In this document: piece after piece, positions 1 through 7,189 of the stretch
How positions within the stretch are numbered: the stretch's first letter is position 1
Layout of the letters: the number at the start of each line of letters is the position of its first letter
NCBI GenBank assembly: GCA_036003705.1
Contig: DASYSE010000130.1
Coordinates: forward strand, 1 to 12,809
Direction of reading: 5' to 3'
Source of the DNA: CALGFH01 sp036003705
Lineage (GTDB): Bacteria; Actinomycetota; CALGFH01
DNA: 12,809 bases
Position numbers and translations under genes: made by a program
Notes under the pieces: model-generated
The model's database searches: none
What the model was told of the DNA's origin: nothing
What the model saw: the letters and a program-made list of their open reading frames with translations, nothing else

Positions 1-189
1 ACCGACCTGTACCTGGCCGACGAGGCCTTCTTCACCGGCACGGCCGCCGAGGTCGTGCCCATCCGGGAGGTGGACGACCGGGTCCTCGGCGACCCGGGCC
101 CGATTACCCGCCGGCTGCAGGAGGTCTTCACGGCCGCCACCCGGGGCCGCGACGAGCGCTACCGCGACTGGGCCGAACCGGTCGCCTAG
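1..189 (+). CDS. ilvE: Branched-chain amino acid aminotransferase, 3' end only
   Basis: The first 62 codons of the window are open from base 1 and end at TAG 187-189. The peptide carries the typical C-terminal part of a fold-type IV PLP aminotransferase of the IlvE family: a 'DEAFFTGTAAEVVPI' segment (Thr and Ala of the TGTA loop sit near the phosphate of PLP in this family), then 'VDDR', then a terminal helix. IlvE transfers the amino group from glutamate to the 2-oxo acids of Ile, Val and Leu in the cytoplasm. The catalytic lysine lies upstream and is not visible. cimA starts 63 bases downstream on the same strand, which fits a shared isoleucine-pathway unit. D-amino-acid aminotransferase or aminodeoxychorismate lyase share the fold. 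The 'EVVPI' segment and the cimA neighbour favour IlvE. Confidence 0.85.
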   Translation, partial: TDLYLADEAFFTGTAAEVVPIREVDDRVLGDPGPITRRLQEVFTAATRGRDERYRDWAEPVA

Positions 190-195
190 CACAAA

Positions 196-219
196 CGCGG
201 GGGGGCTCTGCCTCCCGCG
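196..219 (+). terminator. GC-rich hairpin between ilvE and cimA
   Basis: A 9-bp stem (196-204 with 211-219, one G-U pair) closes a 6-base loop directly after the ilvE stop codon. No T-tract follows, so it is not a classical intrinsic terminator. It could attenuate, stabilise the upstream mRNA end, or terminate weakly. Only the pairing is visible; the role is inferred. Confidence 0.4.
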
Positions 220-237
220 CACCCCCGAAACCATTCT

Positions 238-251
238 GGAGGGAGTCCTCC
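238..251 (+). promoter_or_regulatory. cimA ribosome binding site folded into a small hairpin
   Basis: A strong Shine-Dalgarno stretch (GGAGGGAG, 238-245) lies 7 bases before TTG 253 and fixes the cimA start. GGAGG at 238-242 is also perfectly complementary to CCTCC at 247-251 across a 4-base loop, so the site can fold on itself just ahead of the start codon. Confidence 0.6.
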
Positions 252-252
252 C

Positions 253-1857
253 TTGTCGAGCACGCCCAGCCAAGACCACGTAGAGACCTACGACACCACC
301 CTGCGCGACGGGTCGCAGCAGGTCGGCCTCCAGTTCACCGTGGCCGACAAGCTGCGGGTGACCCGGCTGCTCGACGACCTCGGCGTCGACGTCGTCGAGG
401 GCGGCTGGCCCGGGTCCAACCCCAAGGACGCCGAGTACTTCGCCCGCGCCGCCGACCTGCCCTGGCGCCACGCCACCCTGGCCGCCTTCGGGGCGACCCG
501 CCGGCCCGGCCGCGGGGTCGACGACGACCCCAACCTGGACGCCCTGCTCGACTCCAAGGCCCCGATCGTCACCCTGGTCGGCAAGAGCTGGGACCTGCAC
601 GTCACCGAGGCGCTCCGGACCACCCTCGACGAGAACCTGGCCATGGTGGCCGACTCGGTGGTCTACATGGTGGCCGGCGGCCGCCGGGTCGCGTTCGACG
701 CCGAGCACTTCTTCGACGGCTACGCCACCGACCCGGCCTACGCCGTCGCCGTGGCGGAAGCGGCGGTCGCCGCGGGGGCGGACACGGTGGTGCTATGCGA
801 CACCAACGGCGGCAGCCTGCCGACGTTCGTGGCCAGGGTGGTCCGCGAGGTCAGGGCCGCCCTGCCGCCCAGGGTCCGGGTCGGGGTCCACTTCCACGAC
901 GACTCGGCCTGCGCGGTCGCGAACTCGCTGGTCGCGGTGGAGGCCGGCGCCCGCCAGGTGCAGGGCGCGGCCAACGGCTACGGCGAGCGCTGCGGCAACG
1001 CCGACCTGTTCGCCATCGTCGCCGGGCTCGAGCTCAAGCAGGGGTTGAAGCTGCTTCCCCAGGAACGGCTGGCCGCTCTGACCACCACCGCCCACGCCAT
1101 CGCCGAGCTGGCCAACCTCCCACCCGACCACCGCCAGCCGTACGTCGGCGCGGCCGCCTTCGCCACCAAGGCGGGGCTGCACGCCTCGGCGATCGCCCGC
1201 CGGCCCGACGCCTACAGCCATGTCGACCCGACCCTGGTCGGCAACCGGGCCAGGGTGCTGGTCTCCGAGCTCGCCGGCCGGTCCAACGTCCTGGCCAAGG
1301 CGGGCGAGCTCGGCCTGGACCTGGACGCCGACCCTGCCCTGGGGGCGAGGGTGCTGGACCGGGTCAAGGAGCTGGAGCACCGCGGCTACGCCTTCGAGGT
1401 CGCCGACGCGTCCTTCGAGCTGCTGGTCCGTCGCGAGAGCGGCCAGCTGCAGCCCCCGTTCACCCTCGAGGGCTACCGCGTGCTGGTGGAGCGAAGCCAG
1501 GACGGGAGCGACGTCTCCGAGGCGACGGTGCGGCTGCTGGTCGACGGCGAGCGGGTGCTGGCGGTCGGCGAGGGCGTCGGCCCGGTCCACGCCCTCGACC
1601 AGGCGCTGCGCCGTGCCCTGGCCGCCCGCCACCCCCAGCTGGAGGCGGTCCACCTGGTCGACTTCAAGGTCCGCATCCTCGACGGCCGGGCCGGGACCAT
1701 GGCGGTGACCCGGGTGCTGGTCACCTCCGCCGACGCCGACGGCGAATGGACCACCGTCGGGGTCTCCGACGACATCGTCACCGCCTCCTGGGAGGCCCTG
1801 GCCGACGGCATCCACTACGGCCTGCTGCGCGCCCGCCAGCCCGTCCAGGTCGCCTGA
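253..1857 (+). CDS. cimA: (R)-citramalate synthase
   Basis: This 534-residue protein condenses pyruvate and acetyl-CoA to (R)-citramalate, the first step of the threonine-independent route to 2-oxobutanoate and isoleucine. The N-terminal TIM barrel (about 10-275) opens with 'DTTLRDGSQQ' (Arg18, Asp19), the catalytic signature of the HMGL-like/isopropylmalate synthase superfamily. The metal-binding HxH is His213/His215, and 'NGYGERCGN' (241-249) matches CimA. A linker leads to a C-terminal LeuA-type regulatory domain (about 400-525), where isoleucine feedback normally acts. 'VEGGWPGSNPKD' near residue 48 is more typical of CimA than of LeuA or homocitrate synthase. Length fits the long CimA class. 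The start is TTG 253, chosen for the strong SD 7 bases upstream. ilvE precedes it by 63 bases. Substrate choice rests on family resemblance. Confidence 0.93.
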   Translation: MSSTPSQDHVETYDTTLRDGSQQVGLQFTVADKLRVTRLLDDLGVDVVEGGWPGSNPKDAEYFARAADLPWRHATLAAFGATRRPGRGVDDDPNLDALLDSKAPIVTLVGKSWDLHVTEALRTTLDENLAMVADSVVYMVAGGRRVAFDAEHFFDGYATDPAYAVAVAEAAVAAGADTVVLCDTNGGSLPTFVARVVREVRAALPPRVRVGVHFHDDSACAVANSLVAVEAGARQVQGAANGYGERCGNADLFAIVAGLELKQGLKLLPQERLAALTTTAHAIAELANLPPDHRQPYVGAAAFATKAGLHASAIARRPDAYSHVDPTLVGNRARVLVSELAGRSNVLAKAGELGLDLDADPALGARVLDRVKELEHRGYAFEVADASFELLVRRESGQLQPPFTLEGYRVLVERSQDGSDVSEATVRLLVDGERVLAVGEGVGPVHALDQALRRALAARHPQLEAVHLVDFKVRILDGRAGTMAVTRVLVTSADADGEWTTVGVSDDIVTASWEALADGIHYGLLRARQPVQVA

Positions 1858-2020
1858 TCCGCCGGGCGGTGCAGCACGGCGGCCTGACCTTCGCCCGCTG
1901 TCTCAGTCCCGGTCCTTGATCTGGCAGCCCTGCCGCCGCAGGTAGGCGGCCAGGCGCACCTTCGGCCGGGGCGCCGGCATCGTCGGCGCCGACGGCGATG
2001 GATGCCATGGTCGCCGCCGC

Positions 2021-2896
2021 TCAGGGGTAGCGGTCGGGGACGAAGGTCTGGTCGCTCATCGGGGGACGCACGTAGCCGCTGTCGTCGCGGCGGGGTGGAA
2101 GCCGGATCGGCTCGGGGGTCAGGTCCTGGTAGGGGATCTGCTCGAGCAGGTGGCTGATGCAGTTCAGCCGGGCCCGCCGCTTGTCGTCGGCCTGCACCAC
2201 GTACCAGGGGGCCTGCTTGGTGTCGGTGTAGTGGAACATGTCGTCCTTGGCCCTGGAGTACTCGATCCACAGCTCGCGGGACTTCAGGTCCATCGGGCTG
2301 AGCTTCCAGCGCCGGGTCGGGTCCTGGAGGCGGCGCTGGAAGCGGCGCTCCTGCTCGGCGTCGCTGACCGAGAACCAGTACTTGATCAGGATGATCCCCG
2401 AGCGGATCAGCATCCGCTCGAACTCGGGGCAGGCGCGGAGGACCTCCTGGTACTCGTCCTCGGTGCAGAACCCCATCACCCGCTCCACCCCGGCCCGGTT
2501 GTACCAGCTGCGGTCCATCAGGACCATCTCGCCCCACGCCGGGAGGTGCATGACGTAGCGCTGGAAATACCATTGGGTCCGTTCCCGCTCGGTGGGCGCG
2601 GCCAGGGCCACCACCCGGCAGATGCGCGGGTTCAGGCTCTGGGTGATCCGCTTGATGGTGCCGCCCTTGCCGGCGGCGTCGCGGCCCTCGAAGATGACCA
2701 CGACCCTGAGGCCGGCGTGCTTGATCCACTCCTGCAGCTTGATCAGCTCCAGCTCCAGGCGGGCCAGCTCCTTCTCGTAGACCTTCTTGCCCAGCCCCGA
2801 CGAGGCGGCCTCCTCGGCCTCGGCGGCCTCGTGGTAGGTCCGGTCGCTCTCCTGCCTGGACGGCTTGGGCCTGGCAGCCGGCTTCGTCTTGGCCAT
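2021..2896 (-). CDS. ppk2: Polyphosphate kinase 2 (PPK2 family)
   Basis: A 291-residue cytoplasmic P-loop kinase that moves phosphate between inorganic polyphosphate and nucleoside diphosphates. After a basic, probably disordered N-terminus (about 1-30), the fold carries Walker A 'GRDAAGKGG' (71-79), Walker B 'LMDRSWYNRAGVE' (126-138) and a lid region rich in Arg/Lys around 183-208 ('RRFQRRLQDPTRRWKLSP'). Single-domain length and these motifs fit class I PPK2, which usually makes ATP or GTP from NDP. Class cannot be proved from motifs alone. The start is ATG at 2896-2894, preceded by GAGGAGG. An open reading frame continues far upstream but runs antisense through ilvA and is not credible. It sits opposite cimA and ilvA, diverging from ilvA across 78 bases, and appears to be a single-gene unit. 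Confidence 0.93.
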   Translation of the reverse strand: MAKTKPAARPKPSRQESDRTYHEAAEAEEAASSGLGKKVYEKELARLELELIKLQEWIKHAGLRVVVIFEGRDAAGKGGTIKRITQSLNPRICRVVALAAPTERERTQWYFQRYVMHLPAWGEMVLMDRSWYNRAGVERVMGFCTEDEYQEVLRACPEFERMLIRSGIILIKYWFSVSDAEQERRFQRRLQDPTRRWKLSPMDLKSRELWIEYSRAKDDMFHYTDTKQAPWYVVQADDKRRARLNCISHLLEQIPYQDLTPEPIRLPPRRDDSGYVRPPMSDQTFVPDRYP

Positions 2897-2937
2897 CGCT
2901 CCTCCTCGCCGTGACACCACGGCCACCATCATCGCCG

Positions 2938-2965
2938 TTGCCCGCCCCTGGTTGAAGCGTATCTT
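2938..2965 (+). promoter_or_regulatory. Putative ilvA promoter giving a leaderless mRNA
   Basis: TATCTT (2960-2965) fits the actinobacterial -10 pattern TANNNT and ends 9 bases before the ilvA ATG. TTGCCC (2938-2943) is a possible -35 at a 16-bp spacing. No Shine-Dalgarno lies between the -10 and the ATG. Transcription from the usual distance would start at or within a few bases of the start codon. Confidence 0.45.
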
Positions 2966-2974
2966 CGTCTGGTC

Positions 2975-4219
2975 ATGGGAACGCGTGCGCCGGAGCACCT
3001 GCCGGTCGGTGGCGACCAGCAGCTGGTCACCATCGAGGACATCCGCTCGGCCAGGGAGCGGGTTGCCGGTGTGATCAGGGCGACCCCGGTGGACCGCTCC
3101 GAGACCCTGAGCGCCCTTGCCGGCCGGCCGGTGGTGCTCAAACCGGAGCACCGGCAGCGCACCGGCTCGTTCAAGATCCGGGGTGCCTACAACCGGATCT
3201 CGCGGCTGTCTCCCGGCATCCCGGTGGTGGCCGGCTCGGCGGGCAACCACGCCCAGGGGGTGGCTCTGGCGGCCAGGCTCACCGGCCACCCGGCCACCAT
3301 CTTCATGCCGGCCAACGCTCCCCTGCCCAAGGTCGAGGCGACCCGGAACTACGGGGCGACGGTGCGGATGGGCGGGCAGGCCGTCGACGACTGCATCGCC
3401 GCCTCCAAGGCGTTGGGCGAGGCCGAGGGCGCGGTGTTCGTGCCACCGTTCGACGACCCGCTGATCATCGCCGGCCAGGGCACGATCGGGCTGGAGCTGG
3501 CCGAGGAGGCGCCGGAGGCCGGGACGGTGGTTGTCCCCATCGGCGGGGGCGGGCTCATCTCCGGCGTCGCCGCCGCCCTGGCCGCGGTCCGGCCCGACAT
3601 CCGGGTCGTCGGTGTCGAGGCGGCCGGCGCCCCGACCATGCTGACCTCGCTGGAGGCCGGTCGCTGCGTGCGGCTGGAGCGCCTGCACACCATGGCCGAC
3701 GGGATCGCGCTCAGGTCGCCGTCACCGCTCACCCTGGCCCACGTCCAGGCCCACGTCGACGACGTCGTGGTGGTGGGGGAGGAGGAGATCAGCCAGGCCC
3801 TGCTGCTGCTGCTGGAGCGGGCCAAGGCGGTGGTCGAGCCCTCGGGCGCCGCCGCCCTTGCCGCGGTGCTCGCCGGCCGGGTCGGCGGCGCCGGGCCGGT
3901 GGTGGCGCTGCTGTCGGGCGGCAACGTCGACCCGCTGCTGCTCACCAAGATCATCGACCATGGCCTGTCGGCGGCCGGCCGCTACGTGGCCCTTCGGGTG
4001 GTGGTCGACGACACGCCAGGCAACCTGGCCGCACTGACCGCCGAGGTGGCCCGGCTCGGCCTCAACGTGCTCTCGGTGGAGCATCACCGCTCCGGGCTGG
4101 ACCTGGACCTGGACAAGGTCGAGATCCGGCTGACCCTCGAGACCCGCAACGCCATCCACCACGGCGAGATCGTCGCCGACCTGGAGGGGCTCGGCTACCG
4201 GGTCCACCCAATCCGATAA
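2975..4219 (+). CDS. ilvA: Threonine ammonia-lyase with C-terminal ACT domain
   Basis: A PLP enzyme of 414 residues that deaminates L-threonine to 2-oxobutanoate. The fold-type II core (about 18-330) has the PLP lysine in 'TGSFKIRGAYN' (Lys67), the substrate loop 'SAGNHAQG' (88-95), the phosphate-binding Gly run 'GGGGLISG' (190-197) and the late 'LLSGGNVDP' segment (312-320). A single ACT domain follows (about 335-410; 'DDTPGNLAALTAEVARLG'), a likely site for amino-acid control. One ACT domain and about 400 residues match the shorter TdcB-like/actinobacterial form, not the longer E. coli IlvA with two ACT-like units. The start at ATG 2975 lacks a ribosome site and follows a -10-like box, so it is probably leaderless. 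With cimA and ilvE upstream, a role in isoleucine synthesis is likely, but threonine or serine catabolism is possible. Confidence 0.92.
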   Translation: MGTRAPEHLPVGGDQQLVTIEDIRSARERVAGVIRATPVDRSETLSALAGRPVVLKPEHRQRTGSFKIRGAYNRISRLSPGIPVVAGSAGNHAQGVALAARLTGHPATIFMPANAPLPKVEATRNYGATVRMGGQAVDDCIAASKALGEAEGAVFVPPFDDPLIIAGQGTIGLELAEEAPEAGTVVVPIGGGGLISGVAAALAAVRPDIRVVGVEAAGAPTMLTSLEAGRCVRLERLHTMADGIALRSPSPLTLAHVQAHVDDVVVVGEEEISQALLLLLERAKAVVEPSGAAALAAVLAGRVGGAGPVVALLSGGNVDPLLLTKIIDHGLSAAGRYVALRVVVDDTPGNLAALTAEVARLGLNVLSVEHHRSGLDLDLDKVEIRLTLETRNAIHHGEIVADLEGLGYRVHPIR

Positions 4220-4285
4220 TCCCGGCCGATCAGGGTATCCCGGCGGGGTTGCCCAGCCACCGCTCCTTCACCCGCGGGGAGGTCG

Positions 4286-4302
4286 GGCGGGCGGCGCCCG
4301 CC
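4286..4302. terminator. Hairpin between convergent ilvA and DUF1684 genes
   Basis: A perfect 7-bp GC stem (4286-4292 with 4296-4302) with a 3-base loop lies between the 3' ends of ilvA and the minus-strand gene. Its position suits a two-way terminator, but there is no T-tract on either side. A weaker 4-bp stem follows at about 4309-4320. Confidence 0.35.
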
Positions 4303-4334
4303 AGCTCTCCAGCAAGCTGGAACGGCCGGGTGGC

Positions 4335-4949
4335 TCATTCCGCGTCGGGGAAGGCCTGCTCGCCGGCCCGGACCGGGACCGGCAGATGGTTCTCGGGAGG
4401 GGCCAGCGGGCAGGCCCACCGGGCGTTGTAGGCGCAGGACGGGTTGTAGGCGTAGTTGAAGTCGAGCACCACCCGGTCGCGATCGTGCACCACCCCCCGC
4501 CCCCAGGTGCCCTTGATGGTGTCGGTCAGGTAGCGGCCGGCCCCGTAGGTCAGCTCGCCGGCGGTGGCGTCCCGGAATGGCAGGAACAGGCCGCCCCCGT
4601 AGCCGAGCGTCCAGAACAAGGTGAGGTCGCCGTAGGGGGTGGCCAGCCGCCCGACCCGCCGGTAGCGGACGGCGCCGTCCTCGCCGCCGGTGTCGACGGC
4701 CAGCTCCTGGTCGCTGTCGGGCGGTCGCAGCTCGGCGGTCACCCTGGCCTCGGGGTCGTAAGGGAACCAGGGCAGGCCGGTGAACCGGGCCCGCTGCCCG
4801 GTGTCAAGGGCTGACTGGGGGTGGTCGCGGAACAGCTCGTCGCGGCCCCGCCGGAACGCCGCCGCCCCGGCCTCGCCCTCGGTCGGCTCGGTCAGGTACA
4901 GCAGCGCGACCCGCCGCCGGTAGTCGTCGAGGTCCAGCGTCTCGTCCAT
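4335..4949 (-). CDS. DUF1684 domain-containing protein
   Basis: A 204-residue protein of the DUF1684 family, whose biochemical role I do not know. Family hallmarks are visible: 'GGGLFLPFRD' (118-127), 'TYGAGRYL' (134-141), 'DFNYAYNPSCAYN' (163-175) and a Cys/Pro-rich tail 'CPLAPPENHLPVPVRAGE' (180-197). The N-terminal third is helical and acidic ('YRRRVALLYL', then a section about food-sized for one helix pair). There is no signal peptide or membrane segment, so it is probably cytoplasmic. The cluster of conserved Tyr, Asn, Asp and Cys near the C-terminus looks like a binding or active site (inference). The start ATG at 4949-4947 has a G-rich stretch just upstream. It converges with ilvA and diverges from the flavoprotein gene at 5097. 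I see no clear -10 box in the 147-base divergent gap. Confidence 0.88.
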   Translation of the reverse strand: MDETLDLDDYRRRVALLYLTEPTEGEAGAAAFRRGRDELFRDHPQSALDTGQRARFTGLPWFPYDPEARVTAELRPPDSDQELAVDTGGEDGAVRYRRVGRLATPYGDLTLFWTLGYGGGLFLPFRDATAGELTYGAGRYLTDTIKGTWGRGVVHDRDRVVLDFNYAYNPSCAYNARWACPLAPPENHLPVPVRAGEQAFPDAE

Positions 4950-5096
4950 GCCCCCACTCTACGAGGCGCCGGCCCGGCACCGCCCCCGGCCGCCATGGGC
5001 ACTTCCGGCGCCCGCGCCGGCACCGTTCGTGTTTACGCCGGGTTCGTGGAAGGCTGATGGGGTAGACGGCCGAGCGTCCCCGTCCAGGAGCCAGCC

Positions 5097-6272
5097 ATGC
5101 ACCAGCCGCCGCGACCGACCGAGCCCCGCCAGGAGATCGTCGACCTGGCCGCCAGCCTCGCCCCGGCCCTGGCCGCCAGGGCGGCCGGGTACGACCAGGC
5201 GGATGCGTTCTGCCACGAGGATTTCGACGACCTGGCCGCCACCGGCTACACCGCCATCACGGTCCCGGCCGAGCTGGGCGGCATGGGGGCGGGCGCGCTG
5301 GACCTGGTCGCCGCCCAGAGCCGGCTCGCCGAGGGCTCCCCGGCCACCGCCCTTGCCGTCAACATGCACCTGCACGGGGTCGGGCTGCTGGCCGAGGGGT
5401 TCAGGGACCGGGTCGAGCCGTTCCTCAAGCAGGTGGTCACCGAGGGCGCCATCCTTGCCGGGGGCTTCTCCGAGCCCCAGTCGGGCGGGAACTGGTGGTA
5501 CCAGGCCAGCACCGCGACCCCGCTGCCGGGGGGCGGCTGGCGCCTGTCGGGCACCAAGACGTTCTTCACCGGCTGGCCGCGGGCCACCCACCTGTTCCTG
5601 TCGGCGGCGGTCGAGACCGAGACCGGCCGCGAGCCGATCGGGTTCCTGGTGCCGAGACCGGAGCGGGGCGTGCGGGTGCTGGGCGACTGGAAGGCGATGG
5701 GCATGCGAGCCACCGGCAGCCACGCCCTGGCCATCGACGAGCTGGAGATCCCGCCGGAGTGTGTCGTCGCGCAGGGCTTCCCGGTGGCGGTCAGCTTCCT
5801 GGTCGGGTCGCACTGGTCGTGGCCGTCGTTCGCCAGCATCTTCCTCGGCGCCGCCGAGGCCGCCTTCCGCCACGTGGCCGACAGCCTGCCCAGGCGCCGC
5901 AACGAGGGCCTCGGCCAGGTCCTGGCCGAGCTGCCTGGCGTGCAGCAGGCGGTGGGGGAGATGCGCATGCGCCTGGACGCCGCCAGGGCGACCCTGCTGG
6001 CCGCGGTCGCCCGCCCGCCCGACCCGGACCCGGTGGCCCACTACGGCCGCATGGCCGCGGCCAAGCTGTTCACCTGCCAGACCGCCCTCGAGGTCTGCAC
6101 CCTCGCCCTGCGGACCGCGGGCGGCAGCGGCTACCTGCGCACCGGGCCGCTGGAGCGGCTGCTGCGCGACGCGCACGCCGGCCTGCTGCTGCCCCCCTCC
6201 CACGACGCCACCCTCCAGTGGCTGGGCCGGGTGGAGCTCGGGTCCGGGACGGCCCCGGGTGGGGCGGCATGA
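5097..6272 (+). CDS. Acyl-CoA dehydrogenase family flavoprotein
   Basis: A 391-residue member of the acyl-CoA dehydrogenase superfamily. The N-terminal helical domain (about 10-115) contains 'YTAITVPAELGGMGAG' (51-66). The middle beta domain (about 118-225) has the FAD-contact pattern 'GGFSEPQSGG' (122-131) and 'RLSGTKTFFTG' (149-159), then 'WKAMGMRATGSH' (198-209). The C-terminal helical domain ends with 'AGGSGYLRTGPLERLLRDA' (341-359). Where medium-chain enzymes carry the catalytic Glu, this protein reads 'PPSHDATLQWLG' (366-377), with no Glu. It may be a divergent dehydrogenase, or a monooxygenase/oxidase-like relative such as DszC-type enzymes. Start ATG 5097 follows AGGAG at 5086-5090. 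It is the first gene of a four-gene plus-strand group and probably oxidises an acyl or polyketide intermediate there (inference). Confidence 0.85.
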   Translation: MHQPPRPTEPRQEIVDLAASLAPALAARAAGYDQADAFCHEDFDDLAATGYTAITVPAELGGMGAGALDLVAAQSRLAEGSPATALAVNMHLHGVGLLAEGFRDRVEPFLKQVVTEGAILAGGFSEPQSGGNWWYQASTATPLPGGGWRLSGTKTFFTGWPRATHLFLSAAVETETGREPIGFLVPRPERGVRVLGDWKAMGMRATGSHALAIDELEIPPECVVAQGFPVAVSFLVGSHWSWPSFASIFLGAAEAAFRHVADSLPRRRNEGLGQVLAELPGVQQAVGEMRMRLDAARATLLAAVARPPDPDPVAHYGRMAAAKLFTCQTALEVCTLALRTAGGSGYLRTGPLERLLRDAHAGLLLPPSHDATLQWLGRVELGSGTAPGGAA

Positions 6273-6352
6273 GGGCCCGGACGGGTCCGACCCCTGGGGT
6301 CCGGGGGGCCCCCGCCGGGTCCCCCGGCCGGTCGGGGAGAGCTTCCGAAGGG

Positions 6353-7189
6353 ATGCCTCGGTGGATCGGGTCACTGACGATCGACCGGACCCGGCCGGTG
6401 CCGCCGGCCCGCTGCTCGATCGACAACGAGTACTACGAGGGCATGGACGAGCTGTGGTGGGACCCGGCCGGCCCGGCCGCGATCCTGCACGCCATCAACC
6501 TGCCCCGGGTCGACTTCTACCTTCGGTCACTTGGTGACCTCCGGGGCCGGCTGGTGCTGGACGCCGGCTGCGGCGGCGGTCTGGTCGCCCGCGAGCTGGC
6601 CGCCGCGGGCGCCCGGGTGGTCGGGGTCGACCGTTCGCGCGGCAGCCTCGGGGTGGCCCGCAGGGCCGTCGGCGACCGCTTCGGCCCAGCCCAGGGACGG
6701 CTGGAACGGCTGCCGTTCGCCGACGGCGCCTTCGACGCCGTGGTCGCCGCCGACGTCCTCGAGCACCTGCCCGACCTGCCGGCCGCGGTCGCCGAGCTGG
6801 CCAGGGTGCTCGTCCCCGGAGGCAGCTTCGCCTTCGACACCGTCAACCGCACCCCCTGGTCGTGGTTCACGGCGGTGTTCGGGCTGGAGCGGGTGCTGCG
6901 CATCGTGCCGAGGGGCACCCACGACTGGCGGCTGTTCATCCGGCCGGCCGAGCTGGACCGCCTGCTCGCCGGGGTGGGCCTGCGGCCGGTCGAGCTCGTC
7001 GGCCTCGCCCCCCGCATCGGGCCCCTCGACGTCGCCCGCGGGCTGCTCACCCGCCGCCTGGACGTCCCCCAGTTCGCCGCCGGCAACGGGCGTCGCGCCT
7101 CCTATCTCGGGCATTACAGAAAGCAGGGGCATCCGGGGGCTCATGGAGCCGAAGCCGATCGCCCCCGGATGAGAAAGGGCTCCGCATGA
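6353..7189 (+). CDS. UbiG-like class I SAM-dependent methyltransferase
   Basis: About 278 residues. After 'SIDNEYYEGMDELWWD', an N-terminal motif common in UbiG-type O-methyltransferases, comes the Rossmann core: motif I 'VLDAGCGGG' (68-76), an acidic residue ending strand 2 ('VVGVDRS', 89-95), 'LPFADGAFDAVVAADVLEHL' (120-139) and 'LVPGGSFAFDTVN' (153-165). The family methylates quinone precursors or phenolic polyketides. The substrate here is not determined. The start is uncertain. ATG 6353 is used; ATG 6269 overlaps the previous stop as ATGA but adds a low-complexity Arg/Gly/Pro stretch; GTG 6398 would keep the conserved part. The 3' end overlaps the type III PKS start as ATGA, which implies translational coupling and suggests that the methyltransferase acts on the PKS product or on a related aromatic. 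Confidence 0.85.
   Translation: MPRWIGSLTIDRTRPVPPARCSIDNEYYEGMDELWWDPAGPAAILHAINLPRVDFYLRSLGDLRGRLVLDAGCGGGLVARELAAAGARVVGVDRSRGSLGVARRAVGDRFGPAQGRLERLPFADGAFDAVVAADVLEHLPDLPAAVAELARVLVPGGSFAFDTVNRTPWSWFTAVFGLERVLRIVPRGTHDWRLFIRPAELDRLLAGVGLRPVELVGLAPRIGPLDVARGLLTRRLDVPQFAAGNGRRASYLGHYRKQGHPGAHGAEADRPRMRKGSA

Noticed and set aside
793..1815. Long open frames antisense to cimA, and similar ones opposite or alongside most other genes
   Set aside because: GC-rich coding DNA produces long stop-free shadow frames. These are Arg/Gly/Pro/Ala-rich, lack family motifs and overlap well-supported genes.
1903..1980. A 25-codon minus-strand frame after ppk2 ('MPAPRPKVRLAAYLRRQGC' and a short tail)
   Set aside because: It looks like a small folded segment, faintly like the start of YraN/UPF0102 proteins, but it has no ribosome site, is very short and has no supporting neighbour. 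Left as a curiosity.
2897..3688. N-terminal extension of ppk2 to about 555 residues
   Set aside because: The extra part runs antisense through ilvA and has no PPK2 features. ATG at 2896 with GAGGAGG gives a normal-length PPK2.
6862..7185. Upstream extension of the type III PKS frame
   Set aside because: It lies entirely inside the methyltransferase gene in another frame. The PKS family start fits ATG 7186 with an ATGA overlap.
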